Shown: positions 24,431-37,713 of the stretch, one piece after another
How positions within the stretch are numbered: the stretch's first letter is position 1
Layout of the letters: each line of letters starts with the position of its first letter
NCBI RefSeq assembly: GCF_000003855.2
Contig: NW_003101676.1
Coordinates: forward strand, 887,531-951,530
Source of the DNA: Blastomyces gilchristii SLH14081
Lineage: Eukaryota > Ascomycota > Eurotiomycetes > Onygenales > Ajellomycetaceae
DNA: 64,000 bases
Direction of reading: 5' to 3'
Made by a program: the position numbers and the translations under genes
Notes under the pieces: generated by a model
What the model saw: the letters and a program-made list of their open reading frames with translations, nothing else
Told to the model about the DNA's origin: nothing
The model's database searches: none

Positions 24431-27400
24431 AAAAGATTGAAATAAGTGAGATCATCTGATTTGTAAGTATCTATGATTTCTCCTACTTTGTAAGACTTTT
24501 CAATTGTAAGCTTCTTCTTTTTCAATGCTGATAATAGTGCTGTGAATAATCATAATCTGCTCAGATCTTGCATCTTTATTTTCATAAAAATGTGAATTAT
24601 TTATTAAGTTGTATAAGACTCATCTCTCTGATTCTTTCAATGTGTATGTTCTCAGAGAATGTGATTTGAGTATTTTATATAGCTCAAATCATCTAGATTG
24701 AAACTTCTCAGAACTCTCATTGTATACAAGAACTTATATTTTTATCTTAAGACTTGATTTCTTAACTAGTGAGTCTTGTATTCTTTTCAATTGAATTGCT
24801 TAATTCAGGAGTAACTTATTAGCTTTTGCATGTGCATGACTGATCTCTTTCAATCTTGATTCTGTGTCTGCAACTGCTGTGTCTGCAACTACTGTTTCTA
24901 CTGTGTCTGTAACTGTTATGTCTGTGACTGTTGCATCTGTAACTGCTGTTCTCTTTCTCACCTTTTCTGAAGCATTCTCTGGGATGCGCGGATGCAATTC
25001 ATACAACAGATAGAATGATGAATGCTTGATAACTGCATGCTATTAAATCTGCATGACTAATAGCACCTGTCTGAGATATTCATCTCATAGTCTTGTAGAC
25101 TTGTTCACTAGATATTTCATCAGTATATTACTCAAGATTTTATTTAAGTGTTTCATCTTTCTGTTCATCTGTGAATGATATGATATTATTCTATAATATC
25201 TTATCTGTAACTGACTCATGAAATGCCTCATTATTTCTTCTATGAAATTTGCACTGTTATTAGTTAGAATCTCACACAGCATTCTATAGTTGATATAGAT
25301 CTCATTATATAGAAACTTCATCATCATCTTCTCTATTGTCTCTGAAACTGCTTTCATAACTGATCAGTCAGTAGTGTAATCAATAGCAGTGATTATTCAT
25401 CAATTTTCATTTGATGTTCACAGTAATAAGTCTATAAGGTTTATCTCTCATTGTTTAAATAATTGTATCATACACTTTATCTGATATTGTACTTTCTTAT
25501 ATTCTAATTCTTTCTTAGATTCTTTTGCAATCTGATAATTCAGGTACTCATGAGCATACATCTGAATGTTCTCAGTCATGCTTGACTAGTATACTCTTGA
25601 TTTGAGTACACTTATAAGTTCAGAACTTTCTAAGTAACTGAATTTCTTATGTATATAAGTTATCAAGTCATATCTAAATAAATATTCTAGATAGAGAGCT
25701 TCTGCATATTCTAGATTACAGTAAAGCATAATATTATTTTTCAATTTTCTTAGCTTGAAGTTTGAAAGTATCTCTTCTACTACTTTCATGAGATACTTAT
25801 CATTCAATATCTTGCTATTCTTCAAGTGAGAGATTATTATATTCACTTATTCTGATTTCTTACACTCTCTCAGTACATTTAATATGAACTTTTCTTATAT
25901 CTGATTCACAGAATTCTCACTCATGAAATCAGGTCTATAACTGATTGTATCAGATATCACAGTGTCTGATCTCTTTCAGTATTTGATATGAAGATTGTAT
26001 GCTTGAAACTCTGAGATTCAACATGCTAAGCATTTGAAAGGTTTTATTATTAATTATAGATAGATGAGACTTTCATGATTCATAATCACTGTTATTGTAT
26101 GTCTGTTATTAATATATCTATCTCACAATATCAGCATGTGCTTGATCACTAGTAATTTCTTTTCATATACTGAGTAATTGAGCTCAGTGTCTGATAGTTT
26201 TCTATCATTATACATTATCAGATGCAGCTTGCTGTTCTTACTCATCTATAGAAGAGCATCTTCAATAGCTCATTCAGATGTGTCTGTTTCAATATAGAAA
26301 GATTTATCATGATCTGATTGAATAAGCACTGAGAATATTATTATACATTTTCTCAGTGTGAGAAAAGCCTTTTCACATGTGATATTTCAGATGATTGAAT
26401 GAAACTTCTTCTTTCACAGATTTGTATTCATTTCTCTTAAGAGATCTGAGAGTGATGTAGATATTTATATGAAATTCTTAATGAATCTGCAGTAATATAA
26501 GATTAATTTAAGAAACTGTTATATATGATGTGTATTTCTCAGCTACAGTTAATTCACTATGATATTCAATTTCTCTGAGATGAGATATATACAGTCATCA
26601 CTCACTACATATTCTATAAACTTTAACTCTTTTATTTCAAATACATACTTTATTAATTTGATATAGAGCTTATACTCTGTCAGAGTTATAAGCATTTTAT
26701 TAAGATACTTCAGATATTCATTATATGAGTTTGAGAAGATCAGAATATCATTGAAATATATAAGACATGAGGTTTCATTTTATTTATAAAGAATCATATT
26801 CATTATTATTTGAAAGATTATGACTATATTTATCAGACTGAATAATATTGTCAGGAATTCAAACTTCTCTCATTACATATTAAACACAGTTCACAGAACT
26901 GACAGTTTGCTTATGTGAATCTACCAGTATTCTGAGAGAAGATCAATCTTTAATAGATATCAGGTGTTTTCAACTGTATTCAACTGTTATTAAATTTATA
27001 ACAGTGAATATTCATTCTTGATTATAAGCTTATTGAGTACTCAGTAATTGATACATATTCTTCACTCTTCATTTATCTTTTTCATGAATAGAACTGAAAA
27101 GCCTCATATGCTTGATGAGAGTTATATAAGATCATGTTCTAGAAGATCTGTGATCTGATACTTCTATTCTTTGAAATGTATTTGTAACAGAGAGTATGCA
27201 TTCTGATTAACTGGTTTCATATTCTCTATATCAATCTCATGTATGAATTCTTGTTCTGATAGTAATTTCAGTGAAAGATCTGTTCAGAAGACCTTCTTAT
27301 ACTTCTTCAGAAGCTTCTTTATACACTTATTCTTCTGCATATTCTTTATCTTGATTTTCTCTGTTTCTGAGTTCTGTATGATATACAGAATACTTTTAAA

Positions 27401-29731
27401 TAAGGTCTTACAAATCATTCTCTTTGCTTGTTAATATGTAAGCAGATTTAACTCTTCTATATCAGAGATGTGAAATGTTCTTCTCATATCAGTTGATAGA
27501 ATTATATGAACTGTTTTCTTTCTATTAATCAACTATATATGATATGTATACTATTGAATCTGCAGATTGAACCTTTAAAATCAATTGAGTTTGAGAATAA
27601 GATCATATTTCACATTCTGCAGCTCTCACATCTAAATGTAGCAAGATTATTCTCTGAAGTGTAAGAGAACTCTTACTCTTGTGAGTGATATCAAGTATCA
27701 GTTATCAGATAATCTTATACATTAGAAATTCTTCACTCAGTGAACCTCTTTCAGTCTTCAGATTATATAATTATTAATATATTATATAGAAGCTTCTGTG
27801 TTCACTAACACTTTTACAGTTATCTCTCAATTCTTACTCAAGTGTCTCTTATACATTAACATTTCAGGCTTAAAGATATTAAGATGAGTATCTGCTTTAT
27901 CATTCTCATCTGCATCTCATTTAAAAGCCTGCTTTCTCTTGATATTTGCAGAATTCAGAGAATCATCTAATATAAACATCTCTTTCACTTTGAAGACTTT
28001 TTATAGAATATCAGTGAGTGTCTCTGAGCTCACTGATTCTGCTAGTTTTTTAACTCTCTTACTTCTCTTAACTGTGCATGCTGTGTGCAATCTTTTATAT
28101 CATGATTTTAATATCTGCAGTTGAAGCAAGCTTAATACTTATAATATCAAGATTTTCACTCAGAGAATCTCTTTTTCAGAGAATTCAGTACTTTAATAAT
28201 GATATTCATATCTAGATTCATTGTATCTGAGTATATAACTTATATTATAGAAGTCTGATTACTCATTCTCTACTGAGATATACTTAATTGCAGTATTTTC
28301 TATTGTAATTGACTTACTTATTTTCATATAATAAGAATATTATATGCTTTCTTCACTGTGTCTGACTGTGAGATTAAGCATTTTCATTTCACTCTCAACT
28401 CAGATGTAAGATTATGAATGAAGATCTGTAAATAGAAAGATGTTAAAAGCTCTTCATTCAACATGAGATAGTATAAACTGAAGTGTGTGAAGTATAATGT
28501 AAGATCACTCACTTATCTATACTCAGTGAAGCATTTATAACACTTATCTTACACATTCACTTTCTCAAAGTTGTACAAGATTCATTTAGAAAACTCATTT
28601 CATGTTTATAAGAATGAATATTATTTCAGATCTGTGAGATTCATCTTTTCATCAATCATTCATAATAACTTCACTTTTTCATGTAGAAATGCAGTAGATT
28701 TTAAGACTTGTTAAAATTTCATTGACTATCTATCTGTAAGTTTATATTCAATTCAATAATATGATTATATCTGACTTAGTCAGCTGATTGCAACATCATT
28801 TTTTCAGTCACTATTAAAGCTTAATAACTCTGACAGATCTTTCAGCTTAATGTATTTTATATTCAGATTTCTATTCTATGCAGTGATCTCTGATGATGTG
28901 TATACTTCTAAAAAGATTATGAATAATTGTGATGAAATCTTCAGATTCAGTGTAGTTATCTGTAAATGTTCAATCTCTCACTGCAGGTCTAAGACCTGGT
29001 TTTCTCTATTCTTATTAATGATAATGATTGCATTAATGAAGCTCTTTATAGTGAATACTTAATCTGCAGTAAATGCCAATTGTTGTTTGACTTCTATCTC
29101 AGTCTGTCACTGTGTACACAAGGTCTTGATTTCATTTAGAATTCTTATATATATATGAAGCTTCAATTTCAGTTCAGTGATTTCAGTTATTTTTCTTACT
29201 ACTTTGAGTAAACTCTCTGAGAGATTCTGCATATCTTTCAGTTCAGATAGCAGAGAAGAGTATTATTTATATTAACTAGAGAAGATATTTATTTCAGTGA
29301 TTTCTCATTAATTGTATAATATCTATTATTATATCACTATATTATTATATCACTATATCATTATATTACTATATCATTATATGATTTCTGTTATTATTGT
29401 ATAACTTCAGTGATAGTTACTCTCTCTTTTATCTCTCTGAGTGAAGAGTGGTCTTCTTTAAATCTAGTTCACTACTCTCATCTCTTTTCTTATATCTCAT
29501 CTATTCATATATATAACATTCATCTGAGTGTGAAGTTTTTTCTCAACAAGTGAAGCAGTATTAATTAGATACTCTTTCACTCATCACTCTTCATATACTA
29601 TCTTTTAAAATGTTCTAGAATTACACTGATATGATAACTATAAATTACTTTGTAGATAGAATTATCACATTCTGAAGAAGTCTGCACTTCTCATCAGTTT
29701 TTAGACATGCTATCAGATGTGATTCAAAAAT
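24431..29731 (-). mobile_element. Ty3/Gypsy retrotransposon relic (element C), gag to integrase
   Basis: On the minus strand the order is gag, protease region, reverse transcriptase, integrase. A gag zinc knuckle of CX2CX4HX4C form (CFNCRY.NHDIKDC) lies at about 28,080-28,140. The reverse transcriptase near 26,640-26,900 shows YFNDILIFSNSYNEYLKYLN in place of YLDDIL. The integrase core at 25,085-25,357 shows LTNNSANF and YHSQMNRKMKHLNKIL. The C-terminal region at about 24,620-25,006 begins YELHPRIPENA and ends KFQSRWFELYKILKSHSL, with an unusual VTD/VAD-repeat insert between. Several Asp and Gly residues of the conserved motifs are replaced and stops are frequent. An LTR-like repeat borders the gag side at 29,732. 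Confidence 0.8.
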
Positions 29732-29895
29732 TGCTTAAGTCAGTATACAATTACAGATGTACACTGACTTCTTATATACTGTACACTAAATTAATTGATG
29801 GCTGCTATGACCTCTTTACATTCGTAAGCAAGTTCAGAAGCAGCCGTGTTATTATTTAACAGTTGTACATTCTTTTAAATCACATCTTATCTCAT
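29732..29895 (-). repeat. LTR-like repeat at the 5' end of Gypsy element C
   Basis: Read on the minus strand, TGTTAAATAATAACACGG to ACTTAAGCA gives TG...CA ends of about 130 bp (29,861-29,732). It contains a TATA-like GTATATAAGA. Similarity to the 15,766-15,930 copy continues a little beyond, so the exact boundary is unsure. Confidence 0.55.
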
Positions 29896-30880
29896 AACTT
29901 AGAATTCTTCTCATAATAAGTAATTCTTCTATTAATAAGTTATTTAGTAGAGTAGATAATTCTGAGTCTTAAGTTAAACTCTGAAGTAACAAATATATCA
30001 CTTATATTAAGATAATTCTACTTCTTCTAAGTATATAAAAATGAGTGATATTCTTCACAATAGAGAATATGTTTTTGAAAAGTATATAAATCTATTAATT
30101 AGCAGATTCAGAGAAAATAAAATATCTTTAATAAAAACTAAAAGTCTTTCTGAAAAAGATAAACTATCTTTGTTAAAAATATTAATACAATATTTTAAAA
30201 AGAAAAATATGTTATTCAGACTATAATCTATAGAATAGTTAAAGATTCTATTAATAAATCTATTTATAAAGAGCTTAATATAGTGATGAGTTATGTAATT
30301 TGAAGAGATTACTAGCCGCAACAGCTGTAATAGTTAATAGATAAGTTAATAGACTGCTAAGTATTCAGAACTCTTTAAGCTTACTAAGCTTATTTTACAT
30401 TATTATTAACTGTAATTTTATCATTTTTAAACTGTTTCTCTTTCAGTTCTTTACTTATATTCAGTCATTTTAACTGCTTCAATTATATTACAAATAATTT
30501 AATAATTAATTAAAATAAATTATAATATATTTTAATTACTAACTATATATATTATAGTTTTAATATCTTTATATAAGCTGTTTAATATTTAATTATATTT
30601 TATTTAAAGCTTCTATATTAACTCTATAATACTGTTACAGTATTATTCATCTTTTTTCTATATAATTATTCTCTATTAATAGTTGTGAATTACATGAAAT
30701 TTATCTATACAAGTCACATACAGCTGTTTATATTTATGAATATCTTATTATATTCAATCTGAGAGATTAACCAGCATGTTTTTCAAGCTGAATAAGCAAG
30801 CTCAAGTGAGCGATTGAGGCTTGTAATATATAATAAAATAATATAAAATATATCTTTCTTTTTCTGTCTGTGAGTTAAAA
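29896..30880. other. AT-rich sequence up to the isochore boundary
   Basis: A 61-codon Lys-rich frame at 30,041-30,226 is the only notable open frame and has no recognisable motif. The base composition changes to normal between about 30,780 and 31,080. Confidence 0.4.
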
Positions 30881-31500
30881 TAGATTGATATAAGCTCTGT
30901 TTCATTTGCCTCTCTCTTATTTTTGCCTTTTTGAGAAGGCGGGGTCATCAATCGGAACAATTCATGTGAGGGCTGGATGTGAATAGTCAAGTAACGAGGA
31001 TATGAATACTGTTTCCAATGTGTTCTTGCACAATCACCCTTGCACAGTTCTGATTCAGTCTTCAGTGCCCGTTTTTCTTTTTGCCCCGCGAAGACCTGGA
31101 GCAAAGGAGCAAAACAAGAAGAATGATGTTGTAGAGGAGAAAAAAATAAGAAAAACAGGATAAGGTTTGTTGCATCCCGTTGTTTCCCGCTTATTTATAA
31201 TATGTAAGATAATTAAAATCAGATTTTTCTTCCAAAGGCAAACATACAGTGAATAAGATAGAAACAGAAAAGCATATCTCAAGTGAAGTAAGAAGGAAAA
31301 CGAACAAACAGGAAACAAAAAAACAAAAAACTCCCAATAACATCTCGTCTAAACCATGCAACAACAGTTTGGAAATAAAAAATCTTCTTTTAATTTTCTC
31401 TTTTCAATTGACTTGAGGGGGTAATCTTGACACAAAAGTAAAAGAAGAAAAAGAAAAGAAACCAAGGTTGCAGGGAACAAATGAGGTGTTACACAGTCAT
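30881..31500. other. Boundary and 3' flank of the GH17 gene
   Basis: Composition rises from the AT-rich isochore to normal. No gene is seen. The 3' UTR and polyadenylation region of the neighbouring glucanase should lie at about 31,300-31,500. Confidence 0.5.
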
Positions 31501-33423
31501 TTAAAAGAGATCACCGCATCCCCAGTATTGCTCGACGCCAAAAGCACCTGGGTCCTTCCAGAGATCGTTGGAGAAGGAGAAGAACACGGACTTGGATCCA
31601 ACTTTGTCGATGATGGATTTGATGGCGGCGGTTTGAGCCTGCTTGGAAGCGATGGCCTTTCCATTGCTGGAGCCGCCGCTGGGCCAGCCGGTCTCCAAGT
31701 TGATGACATCCTTCCCTGGGCAGATCTCTCCGAGGATCTTCATCTGGTTCTGGATGAAGCTACCGCACTCGGAGGCAACGACGTTGGGATTGAAGAAGCA
31801 GTGGATGTTGGCGCCAATGACATCGATATATGGGCAGAAACTCTTGCCGGCCTCGAGCCACTTGTTGAGGGGCTCAGTGGTGGTGATTGGGCCATTGTAA
31901 CCGGCATTCCTGAAGGAGCTCCTGGCGTAGCCGAGGAGGCCAACAAGGGAACCTGCGTTGGCGGTACCTTGATGGAGCGCCTCGTTACCAACGACGATCA
32001 AGTCGACCATGCCGAAGTTGCCCCAGTCGACAATGTGCTGGACCTGTTGCTTGGCTTCATCAATGCCCTTGTTGGAGACGAAAACACCGAGGATCATATT
32101 GAGACCGTTCAGTTTGCACGCGTTGCCAATGTTCTGGAGGCTGTCGCAGTCAGTGCCGTAGACACGGACGGTTTTGAAGCCCTTGAGCTTGATGAGGGCG
32201 ATATCGGCAGCGACGGCACCAGCGCCCTTGCACTGTCCATCATTGGTGTAAGGAGAGTAGGTCATGCCCCATTTCTCGCCGCCACCAAGGGTTGGGGGTT
32301 TCTGCTCAGCTGGAGGCTTTGGCTCGACGGGAGGCTTTGGCTCGGGAGCTTTGACCGGGGGGGATGGCTTGGAGGTAGGGTAAGCGGGAGGGGCGGGGTG
32401 ATCACCAGTTGGGGCGGGGCAAACATAAACATAGTTGGTCTCTGTGGCAGTCACGGTCTGGGCGGGCTGAGTGTAGGTGCCAGGCGTGTAGGTGGCCGGG
32501 GTGGGATATACAAAGACGGTGCTGGCGGGAACACTAGTGGTTGAAGGAGCGATGGTATAGGTGCCAGGGGTGGGGCAGACATAAGTGGTCTGCTCAATAA
32601 CACTAGTGACAGTATCGCCGACGGGTTTGGTAACGGCAATGTCGCAGGTGACAGTGGTTGCAGTGGTCACAACGGTGGTAACACCGCCGTAGGTGTGCTC
32701 ACCAGGAGAAACAGCAGTGCTTTCCGCAGCGCAGACAGTAGTTTCCCTGGTAACGATGATAGTCGTCGCTGGGATAGTATAGGTTCCTGGGGTTGGGAAG
32801 ACGGTGACTATTGGAGTAGGAAGATCAGGTTCAGGAGTGACGGAGACAGTCGTAGTCGTGGTGCTGGTCGTCTTGATGGTCGTCGTCTTCTCCTCAACCA
32901 CTGTATGGAAAAAGTTATTGTCAGCGTCAATCCCAGGGCGATTGCGCCCGAACGCGGGCGACAATTAAGATTGCCTCCCCTTTTTTTTCACCATCCCATC
33001 ACGCTTTCACATTTCTGTTCATCACCAGAGTCCCAATCCACATATATCCCCTTTTCCCCTGACGCAATTGAAAAGAATTGACTATCACTTACGGCTTGGC
33101 TCTCCATAGTAAGTGATGACCTTGGTGATGCAACCACAGTTCCCATCATCATCGCCACCGGGGCCATCAGTGGGATAAGGAGATACATCAGTGGTATCTG
33201 GGGGAGAAACCACGTAGGAACTGAGGGTGGGAATGGGCGAAGCCTCATAGCCGCCGGTGGTGGTCGGGGCAGGCGAAGCCTCGTAGCTGCTGCTGTCGCT
33301 GGGGATGGGGTTGGCCGGATAGGCACGACGCTGGTGGAAGCCGTGGTGCTGTTGATGGCCGACATGGCCCAGGGCCGTGCCAGCGACAGCCGCGGCGGCG
33401 GAAAAGAAGAGGGCTCCCTTCAT
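31501..33423 (-). CDS. btgE: Secreted GH17 cell-wall glucan beta-1,3-glucosidase, Scw11/BtgE-like
   Basis: Two exons (33,423-33,093 and 32,900-31,501) joined over a 192 bp intron give a 576-residue protein. It starts with a signal peptide (MKGALFFSAAAAVAGTALG). A Ser/Thr/Pro-rich, presumably O-glycosylated stalk follows to about residue 300. The GH17 domain then starts near KWGMTYSPYTNDGQCK. The acid/base glutamate is in VVGNEALH (about residue 417) and the nucleophile in NLETGWPS (about residue 513). The family remodels cell-wall beta-1,3-glucan at the cell surface, and the layout matches fungal Scw11/BtgE proteins. The intron ends are GTAAGT and TACAG. The stop lies about 600 bp from the AT-rich isochore, yet base use is normal and GC-rich. 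The symbol is assigned by resemblance. Confidence 0.9.
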
Positions 33424-33714
33424 GGTGTCGCAGTCAAAACGGGGATAATGTTGATATCGCGAGACAGGCAGAACAGATAATATGGCTTTTTGCTTTGGGG
33501 TGTTGTTATTTGGATGTGGAAGGAGTGAGGATCTTGGCTTCGTGAAGAATGAATGCCCGCTGAAGGAGTGAAGCGGTGGTCAGGGAAAAGACGGGAGTAA
33601 GTCGTCGAAGAGAAAGAAATGAACGGTGATGCGGAGGGGGAGGGAGGGTCGCAAAGCCTTAAAGGAGAGACGAAGAGAGAGAAGACAAGAAGAAGAGAAG
33701 GGAAGAAGACAAAA

Positions 33715-33738
33715 GAGAGAGAGAGAGAGAGAGAGAGG
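33715..33738. repeat. (GA)n tract in the glucanase promoter or 5' UTR
   Basis: An uninterrupted AG dinucleotide repeat, a CT tract on the sense strand of the minus-strand glucanase, about 300 bp upstream of its ATG. Pyrimidine-rich leaders are common near fungal transcription starts. Confidence 0.8.
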
Positions 33739-33955
33739 AGAAGAAGCAGACGGCGACGATGAAGATGAAGAAAGAAAGCAGAAAGCAGAAAGCAGAAAGG
33801 GGTCAACCAAGTGACGCCTGCACAGCGGGAAATGAAATGAAAACGCAGAACTGCCCTTAGCTGGTACCGTCACGCTAGTACGCGGTTACGCTCCATACGG
33901 CTGATTGGTATTATTGGCCCTCATTTCCTGCCGCCAATTATGGGCAATAGCGAAA

Positions 33956-33973
33956 GGGGGGGGGGGGGGGGGG
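33956..33973. repeat. G18 homopolymer
   Basis: Eighteen consecutive G. It could form a quadruplex, and the length may be imprecise because homopolymers sequence poorly. Confidence 0.85.
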
Positions 33974-34228
33974 TCTTGCAGGGGAATTATTGGCCGATGG
34001 GGGTTCATTTCTAAGGGCGCTGGGGAGGCCAATTTACCATCTTCCATCCAACTAACATCCATCCCTCCCTACTCTACTACATACATACATAATAGTAAAG
34101 ACTACCGGTACGTAGTATATGAAAAGACCAAAATATGCCATCGACACAAGAGCCAGACATAGGAAACGAAACAAGCACTACAGAAGGAATACCCAGCGCC
34201 GTTAATAATACCAAACGAGGAATGTGAT

Positions 34229-34268
34229 AAACGTGGAAACGTGTAAACGTGTAAACGTGTAAACGTGG
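34229..34268. repeat. Five tandem 8-bp units AAACGTGK
   Basis: AAACGTGG, three AAACGTGT and AAACGTGG follow each other without gaps. Confidence 0.9.
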
Positions 34269-34330
34269 AAAACAGGTAAACAAGTATGGAGTAAACAACA
34301 GGTAAATAAGGGACATGTAAAAGAATTAAG

Positions 34331-37300
34331 TACGGAGTACAGTACATCACGAATCCATACGCGTACAGTCAGTGTGTCTGTACCTTACCAAGATACAAGA
34401 TACCACGGGTTCCTGACGACGCCCGCGGCCCGCCAAGCCCTGCCAGGTACCTTTTGCCGCTGATTGGCTGCTGCCACCAGACTTCAGCCGTGGACCCCAG
34501 CCATCAGCCAGTCATCAGCCAGTCATCAGCCAGTCATCGCGCCATCCATCCATACCATACCCAAAAATCTCCAAATCTCGACGGAATTACCGCTGTCAAT
34601 GCCTGTCATTACACTAACCCGTACTAAGAATACACTTCTAATACACATAATACACTCCTCCTCTCTACCTACCCTACTCCGTACCAACAACAGACCAACG
34701 CAGAGGAGAGGAAGGGTTCTAACAACGAATGAAAGCGGAGTGCATTCTATGTGGCCCGCTGTGGTACAAAAAATCAAAAAATCAAAAAATCCAAATCAAC
34801 CGCTTCACTCCTTCCTCGCTGGCTTGTCTCGGTTCCATTCTTTAATAAAGCCCGCAGCGATTCGGGCAACCACTGCTTCGCATCACGATATCATATCGCG
34901 CCCCACCCCACCATCTCATTACTGCTGCCACATACTTAGCCCTCAACGCCCAGAACGCCACCGCCCCTCTTGGGCTTTGCCGCCCTGGAAACCCCCCCGG
35001 GCAAGGAAGCGAGAGGATTATTACTATTTTATTATTACATACCAATGTAAGTTATGTATGCACTCTATCTGTAATTTCAACAGAAGAAAAATGCCCCAGG
35101 AGCTGACTGGCCTGCCTGCCACGATAGTTACTTTCTTCTTTCTGCCGCCAGGAGTCGGTAATTTTATATTCGGAGTAATATAACAGCCCAAGAAAAGCCA
35201 AAGGAAATTTCGCTGTCTCACACAGGCGGGATGGGATGCTGCTGCGCTGGCAAAGTTGCGCTGGCCAACTCATTATTGTTGACCTCTTGATGAGGCAAGT
35301 TCAAGATCTTGTCGTGCATGAAAAAACTCTTCATCAGCATCAGTAAGAGTCAGGTATACTCCGTACATACACACACATGCATTGTTATTCTGCGTCCATA
35401 CAGTCTGTATAGAGTACCTCAGTGATGTATTATTATTATTATCATTTCTTGAAGAATGGTTCCACGGTTGGCTTCGCATCGTTAATGCATTCAGCAGGAA
35501 AAAAGAAAAAAGAAAAAAAAAAAAAACTCTGAAATGCAAATAATAGAATCTAGATAAGTAGATTCCTGCTCCACTCTCGCCTCCAAGTACTCTGGAAACT
35601 CAAAAGATGCTGTCCTCAAAATAAAGAAAGAAAGAAAAGACACAAAAAGAAAGAGAAAAAGAGAAATAAAAAGAAATCGAGCACAAACACCCTCTCTTAT
35701 TGGCGTACAGCCCAATATTTCCCACTTCTCAAGCTGAAACATCTGCTTCTGCCGCCAATGGCAGACTTGATATGGTAAAAATCAAAAATCAGCTAGGCGC
35801 TAGTCATTATCAACTCACTCACTCACATCCGCATTACTACGTATTCATTATTGATAAACCAACTACTATAAACTCCGCACTAGTAGTAGTAGTAGGGCGG
35901 TCAAGGGCCCCCAAAAGGCATAAAATTACCGCATTGCCTGGCGTCTTCTTTCGTCCCTTATTACGGAGTGGACAGGCCCTTATTAGAGTCCTAGACCCTT
36001 GAAAAGGCAATAGAGAAGAAAAAAGGGACTCAAAAAGGCAAATTGCTGCCCGCTGATCCCTTCGAGACCTTCGAGATCTACCTCAAGGTTTCCACAGAAT
36101 CGTGGGCCTGAGGCCACAGAGCTGGTGAGCGTCAGGAACAGCTCACTACTCTAACTCCGTATTGGCACCAAGATATACTAGGGACGCAAACCGTTCACAG
36201 CATATGTGGCAATCACCTTACCTTAAAAGAGTGTAGAGTCTTTTTTTTTTTTTTTCCTTAAAATAGGCTCGAAAAAAATGCGAGAAGATCGTCTGCAAAA
36301 AATAGGTTCTTTGAAGAGGGGTATGTGAGAACAGGAAATAAAAAATAAGAATGAAGAAAAAAGAATGAAGAAAAAAGAGCGCAAAGCCTACAAAAAACAA
36401 CTCAAGCACAACAAATGACAACAGCACAGAGATGATGGATTCAGCTAAAAGAAAAAGCGACTTCAGCCTCAGACTCAGACTGAAACAGTAGCGCATAAGT
36501 AGTGAAATGGCCTAGAACATTTCCCAAGACCGACGACTGTCAGGCAACAGGTGCTGATCAATAATGGACAGATTTTCTCATGATATTATTTGCCCGCTTA
36601 TTTCTGCCCAAGTGTGTTCTTCTTTGAAGGTTGTTTTGCTCATTATTCCTGTTCTTGAGAAGTTCAAGGTTCAAAGAAGAAAAAATCAAAAAGAAACTTC
36701 AATCACTCTGCTCACTCAACCATATCACACACTCACTTTGAAAAACAGAATCACTACTACTGTCCTACCTATCATTGATAATTAGTTACACTCAGGGCAG
36801 TCATGTTGTGTCTTTTATTATTCCACGACTCCATTCCCACCCATCTTCTATATCAGGGCTCTACACTACTTCCTGGCGCATGGAGAAACCAACTCCAGCG
36901 CTACTTATTTCATTATTATTACATACAGTACACCGTACACCGAGTCTTGTACAGATTACCAGCCTGTACAAGCTGTTACTCCGTACTACGGGTGTTATTA
37001 ACCCTGCGCTTGTAAGGGAAACAAACGCCGTGCAAACCAATCCGCATCCAAGGATTTAAGCCGCCCAAGAGCCGCCCGAGCGCCCCGAGTTCCCGTTCCC
37101 GGACTATATTTTGTTTTCTTTGCTGGGCCGTGTCTTCTGTACTTCGATTATTTCACTACACTAGTTACATAACTACATAACTACGGAGTATTTATTATTT
37201 TACTTTTTCATTTTCTCTCGGGACCCGGGAGCTGCTCTGGCGATCTGGGAGTGGTCTATGTACATGTACACATATATGTACTGTACATCCTTGCTTGTGG

Positions 37301-37713
37301 GCAGGTAAGGTAAGGTAAGGGTATCCCGATGCACCCGCTTGCGCGGTAGTTAAGTTAGTAAGTACGCTGTAGTGTAAGTGCAGTGGATTTTGGCAGCCAA
37401 ATGCAGAGCTATTAAAGTTAAGTGATCACCGATCACTGATGATGGACAAAGCTACAAAACAAACGAATCGCTAGCCCCGATTACTATGAGATGGAAAAAA
37501 AAAACAACCGCCCCATTGAGAACATGAGTGGCTGAGTAGTATTGATATACGCAATCACTCCGAATACTCCCTCCTGGACGCTCTGAACAACTATATAACC
37601 TTTACTAAACTATTGCGCGTCCTGCTCAACTCCACTTCGAAAAAAAGAGAGACATTGTCCTCCTTCATCGATCGGGCTATATCCCCCCCCCTCTCTCTTT
37701 TCCTTACGGAGTA
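34331..37713. promoter_or_regulatory. Cluster of the 9-mer TACGGAGTA / TACTCCGTA
   Basis: Exact copies lie at 34,331, 34,675 (reverse), 35,357 (reverse), 36,977 (reverse), 37,182 and 37,705. Near-matches occur at about 35,170, 35,961, 36,153, 37,785 and 38,003. The motif occurs in both orientations and in a gene-free stretch. Its role is unknown; a protein-binding site or a mini-element footprint are possibilities. Confidence 0.5.
34506..34538. repeat. Three tandem 11-bp units AGCCAGTCATC
   Basis: Three perfect 11-mers, preceded by a partial unit at 34,499-34,505. Confidence 0.9.

Noticed and set aside
1..30880. Possible alternative genetic code with TGA read as Trp.
   Set aside because: TGA also stands at Arg (CGA) positions, TAA/TAG stops occur too, and the neighbouring genes use the standard code. 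Mutation of transposons explains it.
31468..32544. A 358-codon open frame on the plus strand opposite the GH17 gene.
   Set aside because: It is the antisense shadow of a GC-rich coding exon. It has no family motif, while the minus strand has a complete GH17 domain.
34229..34268. Tandem 8-bp repeats as a CRISPR-like or telomere-like array.
   Set aside because: Units are contiguous without spacers and do not match the fungal telomere repeat TTAGGG; a simple tandem repeat suffices.
34464..35183. A 239-codon open frame in the gene-free region.
   Set aside because: It has no conserved motif, low-complexity composition and contains tandem repeats; there is no supporting splice or start context.
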